Shown here one piece after another: positions 7,926 to 15,648 of a stretch of 64,000 nt of DNA (positions are counted from its first letter, which is position 1; each line of letters begins with the position of its first letter). The position numbers and the translations under genes were made by a program. This DNA is from Clostridia bacterium (GTDB lineage Bacteria; Bacillota; Limnochordia; DTU080; RSA5), in contig PKEX01000006.1 in NCBI GenBank assembly GCA_002919235.1, positions 17,485 through 81,484 on the forward strand. Direction: 5' to 3'. A model generated the notes under the pieces. It saw only the letters and a program-made list of their open reading frames with translations. It searched no databases and was not told the origin of the DNA.

Positions 7926-8775
7926 GCCGGGCACGCTCTACCTGTGCGCCACACCCATCGGCAACTTGCAGGACATCACGCTCAGGGCCTTGTCTACCTT
8001 GCGCGGGGTGGCGTGGATCGCCGCCGAGGACACGCGGCGTACGCTCAAGCTCCTGAACCACTTCGAGATCGCGGCGCCGCTCATCAGCGTTCACGAGCAC
8101 AACGAGGAGCAGCGCGCGGCGGAGCTGGTGGAGCGCCTTCGCCGCGGCGAGGACGGGGCACTGGTCTCGGACGCGGGAACCCCCCTTCTGAGCGATCCCG
8201 GCTTTCTCCTGGTGCAGAGGGCCATCGAGGAGGGAATCCCGATCGTCCCGCTCCCTGGGCCCTCGGCGCTGCTCGCCGCCCTCATCGTCTCGGGCCTGCC
8301 GCCCTACCCCTTCTACTTCGGGGGGTTCTTGCCCCGAAAGAGCGCGGCGAGAGCCCGCCTTCTCAAAGGGTTGGCGGATCTCGACGCGACGCTGGTGTTT
8401 TACGAGGCGCCTCACCGCCTGGCGGACACCCTGGAGGAGGCCTGCGCGGCCCTGGGAGACCGGCGGGCGGCGGTGGCCCGGGAGCTCACCAAGGTCCATG
8501 AGGAGGTGAAGCGGGGGACTCTCTCCCAGCTGGCTGCGGACTACCGGGAGCGGCCGCCGCGGGGCGAGTGCGTCCTGGTGATCGAAGGCACCGGCGACAA
8601 GAGCGGGGCGAAGCAGGACCGCCCGGCGGACGACGAGATCATCGCCCATCTGGAAAAGGCGCTGGCCTCCGGGCTGACAAAAAAGGAAGCCATCGCAAAG
8701 GTGGCTTCCTTGCTGGGGATCGGGCGGAACGAGGTGTACCGCAAGAGCCTCGAACTGGACGCATCGCGGCAGTGA
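7858..8775 (+). CDS. rsmI: 16S rRNA 2'-O-ribose C1402 methyltransferase
   Basis: A 305-residue tetrapyrrole-methylase-fold enzyme that 2'-O-methylates C1402 of 16S rRNA. GTLYLCATPIGNL, EDTRRTLKLL, SDAGTPLLSDPG, PLPGPSAL and YEAPHRL are the diagnostic blocks in order; the C-terminal helical extension ends with LTKKEAIAKVASLLG. GTG 7858 is the first start in frame and gives about 30 residues before the family core; TTG 7867 is possible. The SD is poor and the gene overlaps ricT by 68 nt, so expression probably depends on coupling. It converges with abrB, with only 3 nt between stop codons. Confidence 0.93.
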   Translation: MVSGLKSRRKSSNAPESSPSGPKPGTLYLCATPIGNLQDITLRALSTLRGVAWIAAEDTRRTLKLLNHFEIAAPLISVHEHNEEQRAAELVERLRRGEDGALVSDAGTPLLSDPGFLLVQRAIEEGIPIVPLPGPSALLAALIVSGLPPYPFYFGGFLPRKSAARARLLKGLADLDATLVFYEAPHRLADTLEEACAALGDRRAAVARELTKVHEEVKRGTLSQLAADYRERPPRGECVLVIEGTGDKSGAKQDRPADDEIIAHLEKALASGLTKKEAIAKVASLLGIGRNEVYRKSLELDASRQ

Positions 8776-8778
8776 CCG

Positions 8779-9024
8779 TCACGATACCTGCTTCATTTCC
8801 TCCAAGCAGTTGGCGCAGATGTTCTTGTCGCGGTAGTTGCGCACACCGTCCGCGCTGCCGCAGAAGATGCACGCCGGCTCGTACTTCTTGAGGATGATCT
8901 TCTCCCCGTCGACGTAGATCTCCAAAGCGTCCTTTTCCGCGATCTGAAGCGTCCGGCGCAGCTCGATCGGGATGACAACGCGGCCTAGCTCGTCCACTTT
9001 GCGGACGATCCCTGTGGATTTCAC
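8779..9024 (-). CDS. abrB: Transition-state regulator AbrB with C-terminal zinc knuckle
   Basis: An 81-residue DNA-binding repressor. The first 48 residues (STGIVRKVDELGRVVIPIEL, then DALEIYVDGEKIILKKY) are almost the Bacillus AbrB swapped-hairpin domain. The C-terminus differs: CIFCG...CANC provides four cysteines suited to a zinc knuckle in place of the Bacillus multimerisation domain. GTG 9024 has AGAGGGGAG 7 nt upstream. A sigma-A promoter lies at 9075-9103, and two perfect Spo0A boxes lie between it and the start, so repression by phosphorylated Spo0A is expected, as in Bacillus. Confidence 0.93.
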   Translation of the reverse strand: MKSTGIVRKVDELGRVVIPIELRRTLQIAEKDALEIYVDGEKIILKKYEPACIFCGSADGVRNYRDKNICANCLEEMKQVS

Positions 9025-9042
9025 CTGGCGTCTCCCCTCTCA

Positions 9043-9059
9043 TTCGACAAAATTCGACA
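9043..9059 (-). promoter_or_regulatory. Tandem Spo0A boxes in the abrB leader
   Basis: Read on the minus strand the site is TGTCGAATTTTGTCGAA: two exact copies of the 0A box TGTCGAA separated by three bases, so repeating every 10 bp. They fall about 9 to 26 nt downstream of the predicted abrB start point. The Bacillus abrB promoter also has tandem 0A boxes downstream of its start, where Spo0A-P represses. Confidence 0.8.
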
Positions 9060-9074
9060 TGCAGCGTCGCGTTG

Positions 9075-9103
9075 ATTATACTAAAATTTCCAGGGCGCGT
9101 CAA
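9075..9103 (-). promoter_or_regulatory. Sigma-A promoter of abrB
   Basis: Minus-strand TTGACG (9098-9103) and TATAAT (9075-9080) are separated by 17 bp. Predicted transcription start is near 9068. Confidence 0.85.
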
Positions 9104-9121
9104 CAAATGATCCATGTTTTA

Positions 9122-9577
9122 TTATCGGCTAATCTGGAGGATTCTGAAGAGGAGCGCGGCAAAGCCGGCGGCCACCAGGGGCCCGGTGGGGATCCCGCCG
9201 AGAAAGGAGACGCCCAGGATCGACCCGATGATCAGCCCCACCATCACTTGGGGTTTGGCGGCGAGCAGTCCCAGGCCAAAGACTCCGAGGCACGAGGCCA
9301 GGGTGCCGACGCCCACGGCGAGCAGGCCTGCCGGGGAAAAGAGCGTCTGGGCGACGTGGGACAGGCCCATTTTCCCTGTGGCGAAGGGGACGAGGAGGCC
9401 CAAGGTCATGAAGAGGATGCCGGTGTGGATGCTGTGCGCCTCGATCCAGGCGAGCAGCGGAGGGGGAGCGACGAGCGCCAGGGCGAGGAGCGCGCCGGCG
9501 GCCAGGGCCACGTGGGGATTGCCGCCCAGAAGTCCCAGCAAACTGACCACCGCCAGCGCGACCTCTCCGTCCTTCAA
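9122..9577 (-). CDS. UPF0756/DUF441 membrane protein
   Basis: A 151-residue protein with about five hydrophobic segments (ALAVVSLLGLL, VALAAGALLALALV, the TGILFMTLGLLVPFA region, LLAVGVGTLAS, VMVGLIIGSILG) and the LLGGNPHVALAAG start typical of UPF0756. No function is known for the family. TTG 9577 is chosen: AGGAGG lies 7 nt upstream and length then matches the usual 150; longer starts at 9598 and 9643 read through non-family sequence. It lies upstream of abrB on the same strand but abrB has its own promoter. Confidence 0.8.
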   Translation of the reverse strand: MKDGEVALAVVSLLGLLGGNPHVALAAGALLALALVAPPPLLAWIEAHSIHTGILFMTLGLLVPFATGKMGLSHVAQTLFSPAGLLAVGVGTLASCLGVFGLGLLAAKPQVMVGLIIGSILGVSFLGGIPTGPLVAAGFAALLFRILQISR

Positions 9578-9636
9578 GGGAGTCCCTCCTCTCCCCATGG
9601 GTATGCCGGGCGGCGCCGGCCCTATCCCGGCCGGAC

Positions 9637-9665
9637 TTGACACCGCGGCACCGATTCGCTATATT
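9637..9665 (+). promoter_or_regulatory. Sigma-A promoter of the metG T-box transcript
   Basis: TTGACA (9637-9642) and TATATT (9660-9665) with a 17-bp spacer. Predicted start near 9672 begins a leader of about 370 nt before metG. Confidence 0.85.
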
Positions 9666-9671
9666 CGAGGG

Positions 9672-10020
9672 CAACGGAAAAGCTTTGCGCTCACGATCTG
9701 CTAAAGGCGACGATGGGGAGGAGTAGGCGGCGGCGTCCGACTCCAGAGAGCCGGGGTGGGCGGTTCCGCCCGAGGTGCAAGCCGGCGTCGAGACGTGCCG
9801 CCCAAGATGGCCCCGGAGCTTCCCGCCGAACCTCCGAGCGGAGCAGTAGGCGGCGACGGGATGTCCTCCGCGCGCGGAGGGCGCGGCGCCCGTTAACGCG
9901 CCAGGGTATGAAACGGCCGGAAGGCCGGGAGTACCTGCTGAGGCCCGCGGCCGCGAGGCGCGGGCGAACGAAGGGTGGTACCGCGAGACCTTCGCCCCTT
10001 TTTCCGGGCGAAGGTCTTTT
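9672..10020 (+). promoter_or_regulatory. T-box leader controlling metG
   Basis: The leader begins with a stem I-like GATGGGGAGGAGTAGG element and contains the T-box core AAGGGTGGTACCGCG at 9971-9985. This is followed at once by a 12-bp intrinsic terminator (9986-9997 paired with 10006-10017, then TTTT). The antiterminator would use the T-box bulge to bind the CCA end of uncharged tRNA. Because the next gene is methionyl-tRNA synthetase the specifier should be AUG; an AUG at 9807-9809 is a candidate, but stem I was not folded. Confidence 0.9.
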
Positions 10021-10044
10021 GTTTGTCCGAGGAGGTTGACGCGC

Positions 10045-12042
10045 ATGGCCAAGGGCAAGTACTACATCACGACCCCCATCTACTATCCCAGCGACCGGCT
10101 GCACATAGGCCACGCCTACACCACCGTCTTTTGCGACGCCATCGCCCGCTGGCGGCGGATGGCGGGCGAGGAGGTCCTTTTCCTCACCGGCTCCGACGAC
10201 CACGGCCAGAAGGTGCAGCGGGCCGCCCAGTCCAAAGGGATGACTCCCAAGGAGTACGTGGACCACATCGTCCCCACGTTCAAAGAGCTCTGGAGGCGGC
10301 TCGACGTCTCGTACGACGATTTCATCCGCACCACCGAGCCGCGCCACATCCGGGTGGTGCAGGAGATCTTCCAGCGCCTCTACGACCAGGGCGACATCTA
10401 CAAGGGCTCTTACGACGGGTGGTACTGCACCCCCTGTGAAACCTTCTGGCTCGAGTCCCGCCTGGGGGAGGAGAAGGTGTGCCCCGACTGCGGCCGGCCC
10501 GTGGAGTGGGTCGAAGAGGAGAGCTACTTCTTCCGGATGTCCAAGTACGCGGACGCTCTCCTGGCTCACATCGAGGCGAACCCGGACTTCATTCAGCCGG
10601 AAAGCCGCCGCAACGAGGTGATCAGCTTTATCCAGAGCGGGCTTGAGGACCTGTCGGTCTCCCGGACCACGTTCGACTGGGGCGTGCCGGTGCCGTTCGA
10701 TCCCAAGCACGTGACGTACGTGTGGATCGACGCGCTGAGCAACTACGTGACGGCCGCCGGGTACCTCCAGGACGAAGCGAAGTTCAACAAGTGGTGGCCG
10801 GCCGACTGCCACGTGGTGGGCAAGGACATCCTGCGCTTTCACGCCATCATCTGGCCCGCGATCCTTCTCGCTGCGGGGCTGCCGCTGCCCAAGCAGGTGT
10901 ACGCCCACGGCTGGCTGCTGACGGATACGGGCAAGATGTCCAAGTCCAAGGGGAACGTGGTGGACCCCATCCGCCTCATCGATTACTTCGGTCCCGACGC
11001 GATACGCTATTTCCTCCTGCGGGAAGTCTCCTTCGGCCAGGACGCCCGCTACAGCACGGAAGCCCTCGTCGAGCGCATCAACGCGGACTTGGCCAACGAC
11101 CTGGGCAACGCGTTCCACCGCAGCTTCTCCATGCTGAAGAAGTTCTGCGGCGGCGTCATCCCTGAGCCGGCTGATCCCGAGGAGCTGGACACCGCCTTGC
11201 AGGCCCTGGCGGAGGAGACCTTCCGGGCGGTGGACGGGGCGGTGCGGTCGCTCCACGTCAACACGGCCTTGGCCGAGCTCTGGAAGCTGGTGCGGGCCGT
11301 CAACAAGTACATCGACGAGGCCCGGCCCTGGGCGCTGGCAAAGGAAGGCGATTCCCGCCGGCTGGGCACCGTGATGTATCACGTCTTCGAGGCCTTGCGG
11401 ATCATCGCGGTCCTGGTGACGCCGTTCATGCCCCGGACCGGCCAGGCCTTCTGGCAGCAGCTGGGCCAGAGCGGCCGCGTCGAGGATCAGGGCCTGGCCG
11501 CCTCGGCCTGGGGAGGCAGCCGTCCGGGGACGGCCGTCCAGGGCGGCGAGCCCCTCTTCCCGCGGCTCGACGTCGACCAGGTCCTGGAGGAGCTCTTGGG
11601 AGAGGCCGCGGAAAAGGACCAGGGTGCCGCCGGAGGAGCGCAGGACGGCGGAGCGCCGGGGACCCGGGGCGGCGCGACGGGACCGTCGGGAGTGAACGTG
11701 ACAGGAGGGACGGAAGGTTTGATCACCATCGACGAATTTGCTAAAGTGCAGCTCAAAGTGGCCAAAGTGCTGGAAGCGGAGAAGGTGAAAGGGGCGGACA
11801 AGCTGCTCAAGCTCCGGATCGACCTGGGCTCGGAGACGCGCCAGATCGTCGCCGGCATTGCCCAGCACTACTCGCCCGAAGAGCTGGTGGGTAGGAGCAT
11901 CGTCGTCGTGGCCAACCTCCAGCCGGCAAAGCTGCGGGGCGAGGTCTCCGAGGGGATGCTGCTGGCTGCCTCCGATGAAAGCGGTCGCCTGGCCCTGCTC
12001 ACGGTGGACCGGGAGATCGCGCCGGGGAGCGCGATCCGGTGA
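10045..12042 (+). CDS. metG: Methionyl-tRNA synthetase
   Basis: Charges tRNA-Met. The 665-residue class I synthetase has HIGH (H20-H23 in LHIGHAY), a zinc-binding insert with CTPCETFW and CPDCGRP, the KMSKSKG loop, and a C-terminal EMAPII/Trbp111-like tRNA-binding domain beginning near residue 560 after a Gly/Ala-rich linker. ATG 10045 follows AGGAGG by 9 nt; a TTG at 10036 is too near the SD. Expression is set by the T-box. The stop overlaps the tatD GTG start, as in the Bacillus metS-yabD pair. Confidence 0.96.
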   Translation: MAKGKYYITTPIYYPSDRLHIGHAYTTVFCDAIARWRRMAGEEVLFLTGSDDHGQKVQRAAQSKGMTPKEYVDHIVPTFKELWRRLDVSYDDFIRTTEPRHIRVVQEIFQRLYDQGDIYKGSYDGWYCTPCETFWLESRLGEEKVCPDCGRPVEWVEEESYFFRMSKYADALLAHIEANPDFIQPESRRNEVISFIQSGLEDLSVSRTTFDWGVPVPFDPKHVTYVWIDALSNYVTAAGYLQDEAKFNKWWPADCHVVGKDILRFHAIIWPAILLAAGLPLPKQVYAHGWLLTDTGKMSKSKGNVVDPIRLIDYFGPDAIRYFLLREVSFGQDARYSTEALVERINADLANDLGNAFHRSFSMLKKFCGGVIPEPADPEELDTALQALAEETFRAVDGAVRSLHVNTALAELWKLVRAVNKYIDEARPWALAKEGDSRRLGTVMYHVFEALRIIAVLVTPFMPRTGQAFWQQLGQSGRVEDQGLAASAWGGSRPGTAVQGGEPLFPRLDVDQVLEELLGEAAEKDQGAAGGAQDGGAPGTRGGATGPSGVNVTGGTEGLITIDEFAKVQLKVAKVLEAEKVKGADKLLKLRIDLGSETRQIVAGIAQHYSPEELVGRSIVVVANLQPAKLRGEVSEGMLLAASDESGRLALLTVDREIAPGSAIR

Positions 12043-12824
12043 CGCTGATCGACACCCACGCCCACCTGGCCGCGGAGGAATTTGACGCGGACCGGGAAGA
12101 GGCGCTGGCCCGGGCGCGGGAGGCGGGCGTTGCGGGAATCGTCTGCGTCGGGGACCGCCTGGACTCCTCCAGGGCCTCCCTGGAGCTGGCGCAGTCCCGG
12201 ACGGGACTGTGGGCCACCGCGGGCGTGCATCCTCACTACGCGCGAGAGGCCGGAGACGACCTGGAAAGGCGGCTCGAGGAGCTCCTGGCGCACCCGCTGG
12301 TGGTCGCCGTGGGGGAGGTCGGCCTCGACTACCATTACGACTTCTCCCCCCGGGACGTGCAGCAGGACGTCTTTCGCCGCCAGATCCGGTTGGCCCGCGC
12401 GGTGGGAAAGCCCTTGGTGATCCACAATCGCGAGTCGGACCAGGACCTGGTGCGGATCCTGGAGGAGGAGAAGGCGGGCGACGTGGGCGGTGTCCTCCAC
12501 TGCTTCTGGGGCGACGAGGCGCTGGCCCGCGCCGCTTTGGAGATGGGGTTTTACCTCGGGGTCGGGGGGCCGGTTACGTTCAAGAAGTCGGACGCCCTGC
12601 GGCAGACGCTGCAGGGCGTTCCGGTGGAGCGCCTGATCGTGGAGACCGACGCGCCTTACCTGGCTCCCGTGCCCTACCGGGGCAAGCGCAACGAGCCCTC
12701 GTACGTGGTGGAGACGGCAAAGCAGCTGGCCGCTCTCAAGGGGCTGGACCTCGAAGAGCTGGCCCGCATCACCACGGAGAACGCCCGGCGCCTTTTCCGG
12801 ATCGAGTTGAACCAAACCGCGTGA
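12039..12824 (+). CDS. tatD: TatD family metal-dependent hydrolase/DNase
   Basis: A 261-residue amidohydrolase-fold protein with the metal ligands expected of TatD: DTHAHL (residues 5-10), GEVGLDYHYD, VIHNR, LHCFWGD and ETDAPYLAP. Family members are 3'-5' exonucleases/DNases acting on DNA ends or damaged DNA. GTG 12039 overlaps the metG stop (GTGA), so it is coupled to the T-box transcript. A terminator follows. Confidence 0.92.
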   Translation: MTLIDTHAHLAAEEFDADREEALARAREAGVAGIVCVGDRLDSSRASLELAQSRTGLWATAGVHPHYAREAGDDLERRLEELLAHPLVVAVGEVGLDYHYDFSPRDVQQDVFRRQIRLARAVGKPLVIHNRESDQDLVRILEEEKAGDVGGVLHCFWGDEALARAALEMGFYLGVGGPVTFKKSDALRQTLQGVPVERLIVETDAPYLAPVPYRGKRNEPSYVVETAKQLAALKGLDLEELARITTENARRLFRIELNQTA

Positions 12825-12862
12825 ACATGGTATTCTACACTGGGTAGAGCAGGCGCCAGCCG

Positions 12863-12889
12863 GCCGGCCCCGGTAGGGGGCCGGCTTTT
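12863..12889 (+). terminator. Intrinsic terminator after tatD
   Basis: A 9-bp GC stem (12863-12871 with 12877-12885), loop GGTAG, and TTTT. It ends the metG-tatD unit, so the next gene needs its own promoter or read-through. Confidence 0.85.
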
Positions 12890-12922
12890 CGCGTCTATGA
12901 GGGAGCGGAGCGGAGGGAGTTC

Positions 12923-13864
12923 ATGGCGTTTTCGAGGGGGCTTGAGGACGCCCTGCGTTCGCTGGACGAGGCTGCGGGCCTGCTGGAGGCGGCCGCGGGC
13001 CGCCTGCGGGACGCGGCGGAGCAGCTCCGCCGGGCGGCGGGAGACGGCCCGGGCGGGGGCGGGCCGGGCGCGCCGGACGCTCTCCCGGGCGGGTACAGGG
13101 GCGCGGCGTCCGGCGAAGACCCCGCGGCCTACGTCGCCCGGCACCTGGCTGCGCGGTGGTCCCGCGAGGCGCGTGACCCTATCTTCACAGCCGGCGGCGT
13201 GGAGATTGATTTGACCACGGCCCACGGCAAGTGGCAGCTCCTCATGCTGGCCGTGCTCAAGGGGGCCAGGGTGCGGGAGGCGGTGGTCTACCGGACCTTT
13301 GCCGGTCTGGTGGAGCGGGGCCTCGACCGTCTGGAGAAGCTCGCGGCCGATTCCGCGTTCACCCGGGAGGAGCTGGAGGAGGTCCTCGCCCGCCGGTACC
13401 GGGCCCTCACCCGGCGGGAGGCGAAGGTCGAGGCCTTGGTGGAGAACGCCGCGCGGCTCTTGCGTGAGTACGGCGGCGACCTGGACCGGCTCTACGCCGC
13501 CGCGGGCGGCGACAGCCAGGCGCTGGTCCGCGCGCTTCAGGAATTTAAGCAGATGGGAGTGACCGCGCACTGGCTCTGCCGGGTCTTGAAGCACCATGGA
13601 ATCTGGCCCGGCGCAGGGCCGGAGGCCACGCGGTACTTCGACCGTTACACGGAGCTGCCTCTCCAGCGGCTGGGGCTCGTCGCCGGCGGGGCCGGTGGGG
13701 GGCGGGGCGGCGGCGCCGCGAAGTTCGTCGACGCCTATCTGGGAGGAGACACCCTCCCGCTCTACCGCCACGGCCTTTTCCTCTGCAGCCGAGACGATGC
13801 CGCGCTCTGCCGGGCCGAGTGCCCATTTCATCGGCTCTGCACATTCCCGGCGAGAACCGAATAA
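12923..13864 (+). CDS. HhH-GPD-like protein with C-terminal four-Cys cluster
   Basis: A 313-residue protein I cannot assign firmly. Residues 1-40 form an amphipathic helix with heptad spacing. Residues 70-270 resemble a stretched endonuclease III fold by eye, but the LPGVG-type hairpin and catalytic Lys/Asp are not recognisable. The last 25 residues hold C-x7-C-x3-C-x5-C (LCSRDDAALCRAEC, then C), close to the 4Fe-4S loop of endonuclease III (C-x6-C-x2-C-x5-C). It may be a degenerate or repurposed DNA glycosylase. ATG 12923 has GGAGG 6 nt upstream. It stands alone between the tatD terminator and the purA promoter. Confidence 0.45.
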   Translation: MAFSRGLEDALRSLDEAAGLLEAAAGRLRDAAEQLRRAAGDGPGGGGPGAPDALPGGYRGAASGEDPAAYVARHLAARWSREARDPIFTAGGVEIDLTTAHGKWQLLMLAVLKGARVREAVVYRTFAGLVERGLDRLEKLAADSAFTREELEEVLARRYRALTRREAKVEALVENAARLLREYGGDLDRLYAAAGGDSQALVRALQEFKQMGVTAHWLCRVLKHHGIWPGAGPEATRYFDRYTELPLQRLGLVAGGAGGGRGGGAAKFVDAYLGGDTLPLYRHGLFLCSRDDAALCRAECPFHRLCTFPARTE

Positions 13865-13900
13865 AGATCTTTCGTCTCGGCGAAATGTTCGGGGCTGAAG

Positions 13901-13929
13901 TTGACACTGCCTGGCCGCTCTGCTAAGAT
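13901..13929 (+). promoter_or_regulatory. Sigma-A promoter of purA
   Basis: TTGACA (13901-13906) and TAAGAT (13924-13929), 17-bp spacer, about 48 nt before the purA start. Confidence 0.85.
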
Positions 13930-13976
13930 TTATCCGGCCTTCGGGCCGCACACGAACGATGGGAGGACACTTTCCG

Positions 13977-15293
13977 ATGCCCAGTGTGGCGATTGTCGGG
14001 TCGCAGTGGGGGGACGAAGGAAAGGGGAAGATCACCGACTTCCTGGCGGAAGAGGCGGACGTGGTCGTCCGCTACCAGGGCGGCAACAACGCAGGACACA
14101 CCGTGGTCGTCGGCGACCAGGTGTTCAAACTCCACTTGATCCCGTCGGGCGCCATCCATCCGGGGAAGCGGTGCGTTCTCGGGAACGGGGTCGTCGTCGA
14201 TCCGAAAGTGCTCGTGGATGAGCTGAGGCAGCTCTGGGAGCGGGGCGTCACCCAGTTCTCGCTGTACGTCAGTGAGCGGGCGCACGTGATCCTCCCGTAC
14301 CACCGGGTCCAGGACGAGCTGGAGGAGGCGTCCCGGGGCGACGGGAAGCTGGCGACGACGGGGCGGGGGATCGGGCCCGCCTACGTCGACAAGGTGGCGC
14401 GGAGCGGCATCCGGATGATCGACTTCGTCGATCCCCAGCGTTTCCGGCAGCTCCTCTCCGCCGTGGTGCCTCAGAAGAACCGGCTGCTGGGGGCGCTTTA
14501 CGGCCATCCCGGCTTCGATGCGGACGAGATCTTCGAGGAGTACGCCCCCTTGGCGGAAGAGCTCCGGCCGCTGGTGACGGATACGTCGGTGCTGGTGGCG
14601 GAGGCGCTCGCAGAAGGGAGGAACGTCCTCTTCGAGGGAGCGCAAGGGACGCTCTTGGACGTGGACCACGGGACGTACCCGTTCGTCACGTCCTCGTCGC
14701 CCACCGCCGGCGGGATCGCCTCGGGCGTGGGCATCAGCCCCAGGGCCATCGACCGCATCCTCGGCGTGGCCAAGGCCTACACCACGCGCGTGGGTACGGG
14801 GCCCTTCCCCACGGAACTCACCGGTGCGACGGCCGAGCGCATCCGCGAGCGGGGGAAGGAGTACGGTACCACCACCGGACGGCCGCGCCGCTGCGGCTGG
14901 TTCGACGCGGTGGTGGTACGGCACGCCGCCCGGGTGAACGGCCTGACGGATCTGGCGCTGACCGGCATCGACACCTTGGGCGGCTTCGACGAGGTGAAGG
15001 TGTGCGTCGCCTACCGGTGCGGCGGCCGGCGCCTCGAGCACTTTCCCAGCAGCCTCCAGGCGCTGGACGAGTGCGAGCCGGTCTATGAGACGTTTGAGGG
15101 CTGGCCGGAGGACTTGACCGGCGTCGAGCGGTGGGAGGATCTCCCGGCGGCGGCCAGGGCGTACGTGGAGGGCATCGAGCGCCTGGTCGGTGTGCCCGTC
15201 TCGATCGTCTCCATCGGGCGCGCCCGCTCGGCCACGCTGGTGCGGGAGCCGCTCTTTCCCGGCAAGGGCGCTGTCCTGGCGCCGCGCGCGTAA
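13977..15293 (+). CDS. purA: Adenylosuccinate synthetase
   Basis: Joins IMP and aspartate with GTP in AMP synthesis. The 438-residue product starts with the phosphate-binding GSQWGDEGKGKI loop, then GGNNAGHTVV, GTRGIGP-like TGRGIGPAY, GAQGTLLDVDHGTYPFVTSS and GRPRRCGWFD near the C-terminal third. Start ATG 13977 has GGGAGGA 9 nt upstream and gives the standard N-terminus. It is monocistronic with its own promoter. Confidence 0.97.
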   Translation: MPSVAIVGSQWGDEGKGKITDFLAEEADVVVRYQGGNNAGHTVVVGDQVFKLHLIPSGAIHPGKRCVLGNGVVVDPKVLVDELRQLWERGVTQFSLYVSERAHVILPYHRVQDELEEASRGDGKLATTGRGIGPAYVDKVARSGIRMIDFVDPQRFRQLLSAVVPQKNRLLGALYGHPGFDADEIFEEYAPLAEELRPLVTDTSVLVAEALAEGRNVLFEGAQGTLLDVDHGTYPFVTSSSPTAGGIASGVGISPRAIDRILGVAKAYTTRVGTGPFPTELTGATAERIRERGKEYGTTTGRPRRCGWFDAVVVRHAARVNGLTDLALTGIDTLGGFDEVKVCVAYRCGGRRLEHFPSSLQALDECEPVYETFEGWPEDLTGVERWEDLPAAARAYVEGIERLVGVPVSIVSIGRARSATLVREPLFPGKGAVLAPRA

Positions 15294-15369
15294 GGTGCGC
15301 AGGCCCGCGAACCTGCCGCGGGGACGAACCCGCGGGCAGCCGGGCCGGCGCCGGGCGGCGAAAGACAGC

Positions 15370-15398
15370 TTGACACCAGCTGGACAATGGGTTATAGT
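15370..15398 (+). promoter_or_regulatory. Promoter of tRNA-Val
   Basis: TTGACA (15370-15375) and TATAGT (15393-15398), 17-bp spacer, about 48 nt ahead of the mature tRNA 5' end. Confidence 0.85.
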
Positions 15399-15445
15399 AA
15401 ACTATGCACTTGTCCGGCGGCGTTCGCCGCTGGGCAGTGCGCCGT

Positions 15446-15522
15446 GGGCAGATAGCTCAGCTGGTCAGAGCGCTGCGCTCACATCGCAGAGGCCGGGGGT
15501 TCGAGTCCCTCTCTGCCCACCA
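15446..15522 (+). tRNA. tRNA-Val (CAC)
   Basis: A complete 77-nt cloverleaf with encoded CCA: acceptor GGGCAGA/TCTGCCC, D stem GCTC/GAGC, anticodon stem CTGCG/CGCAG with loop CTCACAT (anticodon CAC), and T arm with TTCGAGT. Its own promoter and terminator flank it. Confidence 0.97.
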
Positions 15523-15529
15523 GCGCGAA

Positions 15530-15565
15530 AACCCTTCCGGAGCCCGGCTCCGGAAGGGTTTTTTT
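15530..15565 (+). terminator. Intrinsic terminator after tRNA-Val
   Basis: A 14-bp perfect stem (15530-15543 with 15547-15560) with a 3-nt loop and a run of seven T. Confidence 0.93.
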
Positions 15566-15585
15566 CGTCCGGGCAAAACCTCGTG

Positions 15586-15615
15586 TTGACGCCGGCGGCG
15601 GCCAGCACATACAAT
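15586..15615 (+). promoter_or_regulatory. Promoter of the winged-helix regulator gene
   Basis: TTGACG (15586-15591) and TACAAT (15610-15615), 18-bp spacer; the predicted leader is about 27 nt. Confidence 0.75.
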
Positions 15616-15648
15616 GGAGTTGGTTGTTGGGTCTTTTGGGAAGAGGAG

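Noticed and set aside
9691..11868. A 725-codon open frame on the minus strand opposite metG and the T-box
   Set aside because: It runs across the T-box leader and the synthetase; it has no ribosome site and shadow-type composition.
12803..12850. A TTGAAC...TATTCT promoter-like pair in the end of tatD
   Set aside because: It would transcribe straight into the terminator about 30 nt downstream, so it is probably chance.
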